A stretch of 5,968 bases of DNA from Acidimicrobiia bacterium (GTDB lineage Bacteria; Actinomycetota; Acidimicrobiia; Acidimicrobiales; Ilumatobacteraceae). The position numbers and the translations under genes are program-made. The stretch lies in the NCBI GenBank assembly GCA_009927565.1, contig RFMT01000163.1, positions 1 through 5,968 of the forward strand, given 5' to 3'. How positions within the stretch are numbered: the stretch's first letter is position 1; every line of letters starts with the position of its first letter. The notes beneath the pieces are model-generated. The model saw only the letters and a list, made by a program, of their open reading frames with translations, searched no databases and was not told the DNA's origin. Below, piece after piece: positions 1-5,968 of this stretch.

Positions 1-1
1 A

Positions 2-1057
2 GCGTTTGATGAAGAAGGCAGATGCAACGCGTGTCAGTGGGCTGAAGAGAAGAAGACTCTTGATTGGTCTGTTCGACAAAATGAACTACACAAGATTCTA
101 GATGAACATCGGTCATTAGATGGCTCGTTTGACTGCATTGTTCCAGTTAGCGGTGGCAAAGACGGCTCATACGTTGCCTATCAACTGAAACACAATTACG
201 GAATGCACCCACTTGCCGTAACGGTGACTCCTGCACTTAGTCTTGAACTCGGCAACCAGAATTTAAAGAATTTCATTGCAAGCGGCTTTGACCATATTCA
301 AGTAAGTGCCGCTGGGGACATAATGCAAACTCTCAATAAGTTTGGTTTCATCCACAAAGGTTTTCCCTACTACGGATGGCTAATTGCAATCGAAACAGTG
401 CCATTAAGAATCGCTGCACAATTTAAATTGTCTCTAATTTTTTACGGAGAAGAGGGTGAAACTGAATACGGCGGCTCTACAGCGCTGAAAAATGTGCCAT
501 TTCACGGCATTGATTTTATGCGCGATGTCTATCTGGAAGGTGGCCAAGATTTAGTTTTCAAAGAAGCAAACCTGGCCGGCGAGGCTCTGACCTTATTCAG
601 ATTTCCATCTCTATCAGAGATCGGCGACAACCAATTAAAAATTACTCACTGGTCTTACTTCGAGAATTGGGATCCTTACCGCAACTATTTGTTAGCCAAA
701 GAAAAGTGTGGACTCACCGAATCTGCTGACACAAACATCGGTACATTTACAAATTTTGCTCAAAATGATCAGGCTCTTTACTCTTTGCATGCGTACATGA
801 TGTATTTAAAATTCGGCTTCGGAAGAGCCACCCAAGATGCCGGAATTGAGATTCGCCGTGGCGCAATGCATCGCGAACAAGCAGTAAACCTTGTCAAACT
901 TTACGACGGAAAATACCCCGAACAATTCATAGATTTATATCTCGATTACTACCAGATGACCCAGCAAGAGTTCGACGCAGTCATCGAAAAGTGGGTTAAC
1001 AAGAGCCTGTTTGAATTGAGAAACGGAAGATGGCAACCAACTTTTACGATTAAGTAA
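2..1057 (+). CDS. wbuX: N-acetyl sugar amidotransferase, WbuX/PseA/WbpG family, copy 1 (5' end missing)
   Basis: Seen: the frame is open from base 2 to the TAA at 1055-1057, giving 351 visible residues. The ATG at 203 is internal, because conserved family sequence lies before it: a FDEEGRCNAC segment (C8 and C11 of the visible part, the second Cys pair of the family) and the PP-loop SGGKDG at visible residues 50-55. The FYGEEGETEYGG segment follows mid-protein. Known: PP-loop enzymes adenylate a carbonyl; WbpG/WbuX members use ammonia supplied by HisH/HisF to convert a sugar N-acetyl group to acetamidino in the cytoplasm. The missing N-terminus should hold the first CxxC. Only 13 bp separate it from the HisH gene, which fits one operon. 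It is clearly paralogous to the gene at 2482, sharing the GRAT.DA..EIR and LV..(Y/F)DG..P..F blocks near the C-terminus. The sugar substrate cannot be read from the sequence. Confidence 0.9.
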   Translation, partial: AFDEEGRCNACQWAEEKKTLDWSVRQNELHKILDEHRSLDGSFDCIVPVSGGKDGSYVAYQLKHNYGMHPLAVTVTPALSLELGNQNLKNFIASGFDHIQVSAAGDIMQTLNKFGFIHKGFPYYGWLIAIETVPLRIAAQFKLSLIFYGEEGETEYGGSTALKNVPFHGIDFMRDVYLEGGQDLVFKEANLAGEALTLFRFPSLSEIGDNQLKITHWSYFENWDPYRNYLLAKEKCGLTESADTNIGTFTNFAQNDQALYSLHAYMMYLKFGFGRATQDAGIEIRRGAMHREQAVNLVKLYDGKYPEQFIDLYLDYYQMTQQEFDAVIEKWVNKSLFELRNGRWQPTFTIK

Positions 1058-1070
1058 ATACAATCAAAAT

Positions 1071-1694
1071 ATGGCCAACAACGAAGTCTTAATCGTTGAC
1101 TATGGCATGGGCAACCTTTGGTCTGTCGCCAGCGCAATAAAGTTTTTGGGCAAAACCCCCGTAGTCACTTCAGATTTATCGGTGATTTCTACGTCAGAAA
1201 CTTTGATTTTGCCGGGTGTTGGATCGTTTCGGCGGGCAATGGACACGATTCGAAAACAATCCATTGACAAAGCCATCTTTGATTCACTCGAGAACCCAAA
1301 TACAAAACTATTGGGCATTTGTCTGGGCATGCAATTGCTGGGTGCCTCAAGCACCGAAGACGGACCAACCGCTGGTCTTGGACTAGTTCAGAACGAAGTT
1401 GTACGACTATCCAAATCCGAAACGAGCCCGATCAAGATTCCGCACGTTGGCTTTAATAAAGTACAAATGCCAAATGATTCAAAACTGTTTGAGCAAATTC
1501 CAATCGATGCGTCCTTTTACTTTGTTCATTCTTACGCAATGCAAATTTTGAACGACATTTCTATATATACGACCACAACTTACGGCCATCAGTTTGTGGC
1601 AGCAATTGAATCGGGGCAGGTTTTCGGAACTCAGTTTCATCCCGAAAAAAGCCAAAAGAACGGCCTAAAGGTTCTCGAGAATTTCTTGCGCTGA
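1071..1694 (+). CDS. hisH: HisH-type glutamine amidotransferase subunit
   Basis: This is a class I glutaminase of 207 residues, the usual HisH length, that releases ammonia from glutamine for a partner HisF-like barrel. Seen: N-terminal VDYGMGNL (9-16), the oxyanion-strand PGVGSF (48-53), nucleophile C84 in GICLGMQ, the IPHVGFNK motif (123-130), YFVHSY (150-155), and H190 with E192 in QFHPEKSQ. The catalytic triad is complete, so the enzyme should be active. The usual HVGWN is HVGFN here, a mild change. The ATG at 1071 places the conserved VDYG strand at the normal distance from the N-terminus; there is no clear Shine-Dalgarno sequence before it. Its TGA shares a base with the ATG of the next gene (TGATG, 1692-1696), indicating translational coupling. 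Placement between a WbuX and a HisF-like gene argues for a role in sugar amidination rather than histidine synthesis. It is the only HisH in the window although two HisF-like genes are present. Confidence 0.93.
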   Translation: MANNEVLIVDYGMGNLWSVASAIKFLGKTPVVTSDLSVISTSETLILPGVGSFRRAMDTIRKQSIDKAIFDSLENPNTKLLGICLGMQLLGASSTEDGPTAGLGLVQNEVVRLSKSETSPIKIPHVGFNKVQMPNDSKLFEQIPIDASFYFVHSYAMQILNDISIYTTTTYGHQFVAAIESGQVFGTQFHPEKSQKNGLKVLENFLR

Positions 1695-2461
1695 TGCTCA
1701 CGAAACGTCTGATTTTTACTCTTCTTTATGACAATGGCTCGTTTATGTTGTCGAGAAACTTTCGCCTACAAAAGATCGGCGATTTGAATTGGCTCGAAGA
1801 TAATTACGGGTTTTCAAATGTTGGTTATCAAATCGACGAATTAATTGCAATTGATGTGAGCCGACAAAACAGAGATTCAGCGAAGTTTTGTGAGATTCTT
1901 GGAAAACTAACCCGCAACTGCTTCGCTCCAATCACAGCAGGTGGAGGTATTAAAACCCTTGAGCATGCGCGCGAACTCTTGCGATCTGGCGCCGACAAAT
2001 TGGTAGTTAATTCTGCACTACACGACCAGCCTGATCTTGTTGAGAATCTTGCAAGCGAATTTGGACGGCAGTGCGTTGTCGCCTCAGTCGACACCCAAAA
2101 GATCGATAACTCGTATCGTGTCTTCAAACACAATGGCTCAGTCGATACAGCATATTCACTTGACCAATTCTTGCTGCGCTGTGCAGGCTTACCTATTGGT
2201 GAAATCTATTTGACATCAATTGATCGTGACGGCACAGGCAACGGATTAGATTTTGAAATGCTTGACCACGTCAGTCACGTCAAAGACTTGCCACTAATTA
2301 TCAAAGGCGGCATCGGCAACGCCGACCACATAGTTGCAGGTCTTGCTGACAACCGCGTTGATGCTGTGGCTACTGCGAATTTGCTCAATTTCATAGGCGA
2401 TGGCTTGGCACGTGCGCGAGAGCTATCAATTAGCGGCGGCATAAAACTTCCGAAGTTTTGA
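1694..2461 (+). CDS. hisF: HisF-like ammonia-channelling barrel, WbuZ/AglZ/HisF2 type, copy 1
   Basis: A 255-residue (beta/alpha)8 barrel of the HisF family, of normal length. Seen: N-terminal MLTKRLIFTLLYDNG, AGGGI (82-86), GADK..VN (99-106), SVDTQK (131-136), LTSIDRDGTG (173-182) and KGGIGN (204-209), which are the phosphate-binding loops and barrel strands. Compared with Thermotoga HisF, the catalytic Asp11 position is Leu11, while the Asp130 position is kept as D133. The ammonia-gate residues R5, E49, K102 and E170 are all present. Known: surface-glycan HisF2/WbuZ proteins commonly lack Asp11 and act as ammonia conduits with HisH for a WbpG/WbuX enzyme, not as histidine-pathway cyclases. 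Inference: this is the direct partner of the HisH encoded just upstream, with which it overlaps by one base (TGATG). Its C-terminus (ATANLLNF at 227-234, then GDGLARARE) departs from the canonical AASVFHF segment. A 20-bp gap leads to the second WbuX gene. Confidence 0.88.
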   Translation: MLTKRLIFTLLYDNGSFMLSRNFRLQKIGDLNWLEDNYGFSNVGYQIDELIAIDVSRQNRDSAKFCEILGKLTRNCFAPITAGGGIKTLEHARELLRSGADKLVVNSALHDQPDLVENLASEFGRQCVVASVDTQKIDNSYRVFKHNGSVDTAYSLDQFLLRCAGLPIGEIYLTSIDRDGTGNGLDFEMLDHVSHVKDLPLIIKGGIGNADHIVAGLADNRVDAVATANLLNFIGDGLARARELSISGGIKLPKF

Positions 2462-2481
2462 GCAACAAGTAGATTTGAGCA

Positions 2482-3633
2482 ATGGCAATTTTCCCTAAAA
2501 CGCGAAAAATCAACCTCGCTGAATTTCAAACACCGGGTGAATCGAGGGCAGCAAAATATGGCCTACCGGCCAAAGTTACTTTTTGTCAACGTTGTGTAAC
2601 TTCAAATCAGAAACCAATCTCGGCAATCGAGTTTCAACACACGGCCGCCTCGGTCAAACAGGCAATTCACCTGGACGAAACTGATATTTGCGATGCATGT
2701 CGAGTTGCTGAAAAAAAAGCGTCAATCGACTGGCAAGCACGAGAAGAAGAGCTGAGAGCTTTATGCGACAAACATCGCAGTACCGACGGTTCATACGATT
2801 GTTTAGTACCGGGTTCAGGCGGCAAAGATAGTTTCGTTGCAGCACACATGTTGAAATATAAATACGGCATGCATCCGCTCACCGTTACGTGGGCGCCACA
2901 CGTTTACACCGAATGGGGTTGGCGAAACTTTCAACGCTGGATACATGCCGGCTTTGATAACTATCTGTGCACACCGAACGGACGAGTGCATCGCCTTTTA
3001 ACCAGACTGGCAGTTGAAAATCTTTTTCACCCGTTTCAAGCGTTCATTCTTGGTCAAAAATCGCTTGCACCAAAGATGGCTGTTCTTCATCAAATTCCGC
3101 TTGTTTTTTACGGTGAGAACGAGGCTGAATATGGAAACCCGATGGGCGACGCGGATTCGGCAATTCGCCAATGGAAGTACTTTTCGGCACCTGAAAAGTC
3201 TTCAATTCACTTGGGTGGCACATCAATTAAAGACTTGACCACCGAGTTTGGTCTTGAAGAAGTTGACCTCGATCCATATCTTCCAGCAAATCCAGACGGT
3301 CTACAAGAACTCGGAATTGAAGTTCACTATTTGGGTTATTACACCAAGTGGCATCCGCAGAGTTGCTACTACTACGCAGTCGAACACGGTGGTTTTGAGG
3401 CATCACCCGAGCGAACACCTGGTACGTACAGCAAGTACAACTCAATTGATGATCGAATTGATGACTTCCATTACTACACGACTTATATTAAATACGGCAT
3501 TGGTCGAGCGACATATGACGCTGCCCAAGAGATTCGCTCAGGGGACATTAACCGTGAAGAAGGTGTTGGCTCGTCCAACGCTTTGACGGCGAATTTCCAT
3601 CGCGATTTGCCGAAGAAATTTTTGCTTATCTGA
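2482..3633 (+). CDS. wbuX: N-acetyl sugar amidotransferase, WbuX family, copy 2 (frameshifted; truncated C-terminus)
   Basis: The uninterrupted frame gives 383 residues. Seen: two Cys pairs (C35/C38 and C70/C73, a likely zinc site), PP-loop GSGGKDS (111-117), FYGENEAEYGNP (209-220), and YGIGRATYDAAQEIR (338-352). Homology to copy 1 is clear up to about V362 (GDINREEGV), then stops; the last 21 residues, starting GSSNALTANF, match nothing in copy 1. The matching continuation is found one frame back from base 3570, so a base appears to be missing near 3568-3569. Restored, the protein would be about 435 residues. The spacing between the Cys pairs is 31 residues, longer than the roughly 16 typical of the family as I recall it. 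The ATG at 2482 is the earliest possible start, since an in-frame TGA lies at 2476-2478. Known role: ATP-dependent conversion of a sugar N-acetyl group to acetamidino. Whether the break is biological or a sequencing error is undecided. Confidence 0.87.
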   Translation: MAIFPKTRKINLAEFQTPGESRAAKYGLPAKVTFCQRCVTSNQKPISAIEFQHTAASVKQAIHLDETDICDACRVAEKKASIDWQAREEELRALCDKHRSTDGSYDCLVPGSGGKDSFVAAHMLKYKYGMHPLTVTWAPHVYTEWGWRNFQRWIHAGFDNYLCTPNGRVHRLLTRLAVENLFHPFQAFILGQKSLAPKMAVLHQIPLVFYGENEAEYGNPMGDADSAIRQWKYFSAPEKSSIHLGGTSIKDLTTEFGLEEVDLDPYLPANPDGLQELGIEVHYLGYYTKWHPQSCYYYAVEHGGFEASPERTPGTYSKYNSIDDRIDDFHYYTTYIKYGIGRATYDAAQEIRSGDINREEGVGSSNALTANFHRDLPKKFLLI

Positions 3634-3788
3634 GTATCCCTGAAAAAGAGTTTCCAAAGGCTTCGAAAATGTTTGAACAGCCAACGATAGACATGGCTTA
3701 TTTCAACAACTTGGCTGACTCATTCCGTTCGCCACATCTGTGGTCGTACAATGATGGTCAATGGTCTCTGCGTCACCAAGTCAAGTAA
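3570..3788 (+). pseudogene. Out-of-frame C-terminal part of WbuX copy 2
   Basis: Seen: reading from base 3570 in the -1 frame relative to the upstream coding region gives 72 residues starting LVQRFDGEFPSRF and ending YNDGQWSLRHQVK, with TAA at 3786-3788. This aligns with the end of WbuX copy 1 (NLVKLYDGKYPEQF ... LRNGRWQPTFTIK), including the FDG..P..F and NG.W positions. This frame has a stop at 3555-3557, so it is not an independent gene; it has no start codon of its own at the homologous position. It fills the apparent 127-bp gap between the truncated frame and the next gene, and its stop overlaps that gene by 28 bp. The simplest reading is that 2482-3788 is one gene with a 1-base deletion. 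Confidence 0.87.
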
Positions 3789-4588
3789 AGCCGCAGGCAG
3801 TTGACACTGCGCTTCGACTAATAGCCCGACTCGACATCAAGGGTGCAAACCTAATCAAAGGCGTTCATCTTGAGGGTCTGCGAGTCGTCGGTGACCCGCA
3901 GATTCATGCGGCAAAGTACTACCACGATGGTGCTGACGAAATCATCTATATGGACACTGTCGCGAGTCTTTACGGCCGCAATAATTTGGTCGACGTCGTT
4001 TCGCGCGCTACCGAACATGTATTTGTGCCGATCGTAGTTGGTGGTGGCATTCGCTCAGTTGAAGATGCTCGAACTCTGCTTCGCGCTGGCGCTGACAAGG
4101 TTGCGATTAATACCGCGGCGGTAAAAGAACCAAAGTTGATTAGTCAGTTGAGCGATGTCTGGGGATCTTCAACAATTGTTTTGTCGATTGAAGCAAAAAG
4201 AACTGGAGACAAAAAGTGGGAGGCCTACACAGACAATGGTCGCGAGCGTACAGGTCTAGATGTCGGACAGTGGGCAGAGACCGGTGCACGTCTTGGCGCC
4301 GGTGAAATTTTCGTCACCTCTGTCGATCAGGAAGGCACCCGAAAAGGTTTTGACTGTGAGTTAGTCGCCGAAATTACAAAACGAGTAGATGTACCGGTTA
4401 TTGCGAGCGGAGGATTTGGATCTCTTGATCATCTGAGCCAACTAGTCAAAACTGCCAAACCCACAGGGGTAGCGATTGCTGATTCACTTCACTACAACCG
4501 CTACTCGTTTGATCAAATTCGCGCGTTTTGCTTGACTAACGGCATTTCAACACGAAACATTAAATCTGCTGCAAAGATCTGTTCATGA
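3761..4588 (+). CDS. hisF: HisF-like barrel protein, copy 2 (distinct subfamily)
   Basis: A 275-residue HisF-family barrel with about 14 extra N-terminal residues compared with Thermotoga HisF. Seen: LIARLDIKGANLIKGVHLEG (20-39), MDTVASLYGRNN (64-75), VGGGI (93-97), GADKVAINTAA (110-120), LSIEAKR (141-147), VTSVDQEGT (185-193), ASGGFGS (215-221). The Asp11 equivalent is present (D25) but the Asp130 equivalent is Glu (E144), the reverse of copy 1. Gate residues R19, E60, K113 and E182 are conserved. I recall this LDIKG..L(V/I)KG(V/I)HLEGLRV type from polysaccharide loci, annotated loosely as a cyclase subunit. Inference: an ammonia-delivering or structural partner for amidination, perhaps paired with WbuX copy 2. 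The ATG at 3761 is the only usable start: an in-frame TGA lies at 3752-3754 and no ATG/GTG/TTG occurs before the conserved strand. It overlaps the repaired WbuX-2 by 28 bp and overlaps the next gene by ATGA at 4585-4588. Confidence 0.87.
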   Translation: MVSASPSQVKPQAVDTALRLIARLDIKGANLIKGVHLEGLRVVGDPQIHAAKYYHDGADEIIYMDTVASLYGRNNLVDVVSRATEHVFVPIVVGGGIRSVEDARTLLRAGADKVAINTAAVKEPKLISQLSDVWGSSTIVLSIEAKRTGDKKWEAYTDNGRERTGLDVGQWAETGARLGAGEIFVTSVDQEGTRKGFDCELVAEITKRVDVPVIASGGFGSLDHLSQLVKTAKPTGVAIADSLHYNRYSFDQIRAFCLTNGISTRNIKSAAKICS

Positions 4589-5622
4589 ACTTAGATCTGA
4601 AACACTTCAATTCATTCACCAACGACATCATCGTCGTAGACGGATTTTGGGGTGGCGGAAAATCAGTTATCACATCATTGATTGGCTCGATGACGGGTGT
4701 CGAAAAGAAAAAAGTTGAGCATGTTTATGAATATGTTTGCATCGCTCACTCGACAGGAAAAATGAATAGTGATGCGGCTATAGCATTTTTGAAAATTTAT
4801 GCAGACTTGTCTCAATACAACAACTTGATTGGACGAGAGGTGAACCTTAGATGGTCAGATGACTCGGGGCTGCGCAATAACCCCGGAAGCCTCACCTATT
4901 TGAAGCGTTTGTTTCACCCAGGCGGCGACAGTGTCGCAGAGCAAATTAGCAAAGAGAACTTGGCATTATTGATTGCCTCTCACGAGTTGATCGCGGTCTC
5001 AGACTTGCTTTACGAGTCATATGGCTCGCGCTTAAAATTAATTGAAGTAGTTCGTCACCCTATGCACTTATTCAATAATGTTCGGGACTACATAGCAACT
5101 TTTGAGCGCGCACGTGAATTCACACTTTCATTTGAAGTTAATGGTGTCAAAGTTCCATGGTTCGCAGCACAGTGGGCAGACGAATTTGTGAACTCATCGG
5201 TGACTGACCGTGCATTGCTCGCAATTGCCCGCATGCAAAATGAAATGATTGATGCCATTGATTTGATTGATGCGGCACAAAAGCCTTTACTTGTCTTATC
5301 TTTCGAAAGCACGGTACTTCAGCCGCAAGATTCAATCAACAGGCTTGAAAAGTTTTTAGATCGTCAATCTACAAGGCGTACAAAACAAGTTCTGAAGCAA
5401 CAAAGGTTACCTAGACAGCAGATTTCTGTGGGCAAAGCGACTTCAAGTTACTCATTTACGTCGAGCGGCTCAAGTTCAGAAACTGAAACCTACAAAAAGA
5501 TATCGAGCGAGATTCAGGCCAATGGTTCTGCAAGTGCAATCGCAGAGTTCAGATCTGCTGTCAGCACTTACAACTCACGATGGCCAAGCCAACTCAACGA
5601 ACTCGAAAAACTCTGGGCATAA
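4585..5622 (+). CDS. P-loop protein of unknown function, possibly sulfotransferase-like
   Basis: I do not recognise a specific family. Seen: 345 residues with no signal peptide or membrane segment, so probably cytoplasmic. Strand IIVVDG leads into a Walker A motif GFWGGGKS (20-27). A segment KLIEVVRHPMHLFNNVRDYI (151-170) resembles the 3'-phosphosulfate-binding R-(D/H)-P region of sulfotransferases. LLVLSFE (235-241) looks like a later beta strand, as in sulfotransferase folds where an acidic residue follows. Residues 287-301 form a Ser/Thr-rich, low-complexity linker (SSYSFTSSGSSSETE), followed by a predicted helical tail ending in WPSQLNELEKLW. Against a sulfotransferase: the GKS P-loop is more kinase-like than the usual RSGTT-type loop. 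It starts inside the stop of the upstream gene (ATGA) and its TAA overlaps the next ATG, so it is embedded in the operon and probably modifies or activates a glycan precursor. Confidence is high that it is a gene and low for function. Confidence 0.6.
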   Translation: MNLDLKHFNSFTNDIIVVDGFWGGGKSVITSLIGSMTGVEKKKVEHVYEYVCIAHSTGKMNSDAAIAFLKIYADLSQYNNLIGREVNLRWSDDSGLRNNPGSLTYLKRLFHPGGDSVAEQISKENLALLIASHELIAVSDLLYESYGSRLKLIEVVRHPMHLFNNVRDYIATFERAREFTLSFEVNGVKVPWFAAQWADEFVNSSVTDRALLAIARMQNEMIDAIDLIDAAQKPLLVLSFESTVLQPQDSINRLEKFLDRQSTRRTKQVLKQQRLPRQQISVGKATSSYSFTSSGSSSETETYKKISSEIQANGSASAIAEFRSAVSTYNSRWPSQLNELEKLWA

Positions 5623-5968
5623 TGATTCGTGTTTGGCGACTTTTAAAGTCGTTAGCAAGACTTAATTGGAAATTTAAAAAGCCAAAACAACGTGACGTAT
5701 TGCTTTTCTTTAAAACTGGCGTTGAAGTTATTGCCCCGTACTTCGAGCCGAATCAGTTTCAGGTCCTAGACCTGCGTGAATCTGAAGTGAATATTGCGAT
5801 TGCTATTAGATGTCTTTTAACCGGAGATTTAAGTAGTGATAACTACGCACGAGAATTCATCAAAGCCGCCAAGCCAAAACTCATCGTGACATTTATCGAT
5901 AATTATCCTCCGTATTATTTGCTCAAAGATGAGTTTCCAAATATCGAAGTTTGGCTGATTCAAAATGG
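5622..5968 (+). CDS. Surface carbohydrate biosynthesis protein (3' end missing)
   Basis: Seen: a frame open from the ATG at 5622 to the window edge, 115 full codons. The start shares a base with the previous stop (TAATG, 5620-5624). After a basic N-terminus (MIRVWRLLKSLARLNWKFKK) comes DVLLFFKTGVEVIAPYF, then VLDLRESEVNIAIAIRCLL, KPKLIVTFIDNYPPYY, and FPNIEVWLIQNG at the edge. The order of a phosphate/sugar-type strand, (V/L)LD(V/L)R, a KPK.(V/I)(I/V)TFIDN strand and a final IQNG is what I recall of the family named surface carbohydrate biosynthesis protein, found in O-antigen and capsule loci and thought to be glycosyltransferase-like. The catalytic C-terminal half is outside the window, so the enzymatic role cannot be tested here. 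Its presence supports the view that the whole run of genes serves one surface glycan. Confidence 0.72.
   Translation, partial: MIRVWRLLKSLARLNWKFKKPKQRDVLLFFKTGVEVIAPYFEPNQFQVLDLRESEVNIAIAIRCLLTGDLSSDNYAREFIKAAKPKLIVTFIDNYPPYYLLKDEFPNIEVWLIQN

Noticed and set aside
203..1057. Start of the first gene at ATG 203
   Set aside because: The same frame is open back to base 2 and encodes the CxxC and PP-loop SGGKDG motifs before this ATG, so it is an internal Met of a gene cut by the window edge.
3014..3586. Small + strand ORFs at 3014-3238 and 3248-3586 inside WbuX-2
   Set aside because: They lie in other frames across well-conserved WbuX coding sequence and have no recognisable domain; they are shadow frames.
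3558..3633. Programmed -1 ribosomal frameshift joining the two parts of WbuX-2
   Set aside because: No slippery heptamer occurs at the point where homology switches frames. The A/T run at 3615-3623 is 45 bases later, is not a canonical in-phase heptamer, and slipping there would lose the conserved LV.RFDG.FP block. A base deletion or sequence error is simpler.
3634..3760. Intergenic region with possible promoter for HisF copy 2
   Set aside because: The bases read as the conserved C-terminus of WbuX-2 in the -1 frame, so this is coding remnant and not a regulatory spacer; no convincing -35/-10 pair stands out.
1071..4588. Histidine biosynthesis operon (HisH and HisF)
   Set aside because: No other his genes are present, both HisF-like proteins lack one of the two cyclase aspartates, and the neighbours are WbuX-type sugar amidotransferases and surface-glycan genes.
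949..5335. Scattered minus-strand ORFs of 60-101 codons
   Set aside because: All lie antisense to confident + strand genes, lack recognisable motifs and show low-complexity Ser/Arg/Cys-rich compositions typical of antisense frames.

Overview
The window is a stretch of a bacterial surface-glycan gene cluster, entirely on the + strand. It has essentially no intergenic space, and no RNA genes, mobile elements, CRISPR arrays or terminators that I can see. GC content looks to be in the mid-40s percent by eye. The starts lack clear Shine-Dalgarno sequences and neighbouring genes overlap or nearly touch. This suits a compact bacterial genome or metagenome contig, for example a streamlined aquatic lineage, but nothing here fixes the taxon.

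Layout. (1) 2-1057: 3' part of a WbuX/PseA/WbpG-type N-acetyl sugar amidotransferase (PP-loop enzyme), cut by the left edge. (2) 1071-1694: a HisH-type glutaminase with an intact Cys-His-Glu triad. (3) 1694-2461: a HisF-like (WbuZ/HisF2-type) barrel protein. (4) 2482-3633: a second WbuX-type amidotransferase, whose frame is broken near 3568. Its missing C-terminus lies in the -1 frame at 3570-3788, so repair of one base would give about 435 residues. (5) 3761-4588: a second, clearly different HisF-like protein. (6) 4585-5622: an unrecognised 345-residue P-loop protein with sulfotransferase-like features. (7) 5622-5968: the start of a surface-carbohydrate biosynthesis protein, cut by the right edge.

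How they work together. In known O-antigen and nonulosonic acid clusters, HisH frees ammonia from glutamine, a HisF-like barrel channels it, and the WbuX/WbpG PP-loop enzyme uses ATP to turn an N-acetyl group of a sugar into an acetamidino group. The window therefore points to synthesis of an amidinated sugar for a surface polysaccharide or glycoprotein. It is unusual in having two WbuX and two HisF-like genes around a single visible HisH. The two HisF-like proteins have each lost a different one of the two cyclase catalytic aspartates while keeping the ammonia-gate residues, so neither looks like a histidine-pathway enzyme. The P-loop protein and the last gene are probably further tailoring or assembly functions of the same glycan.
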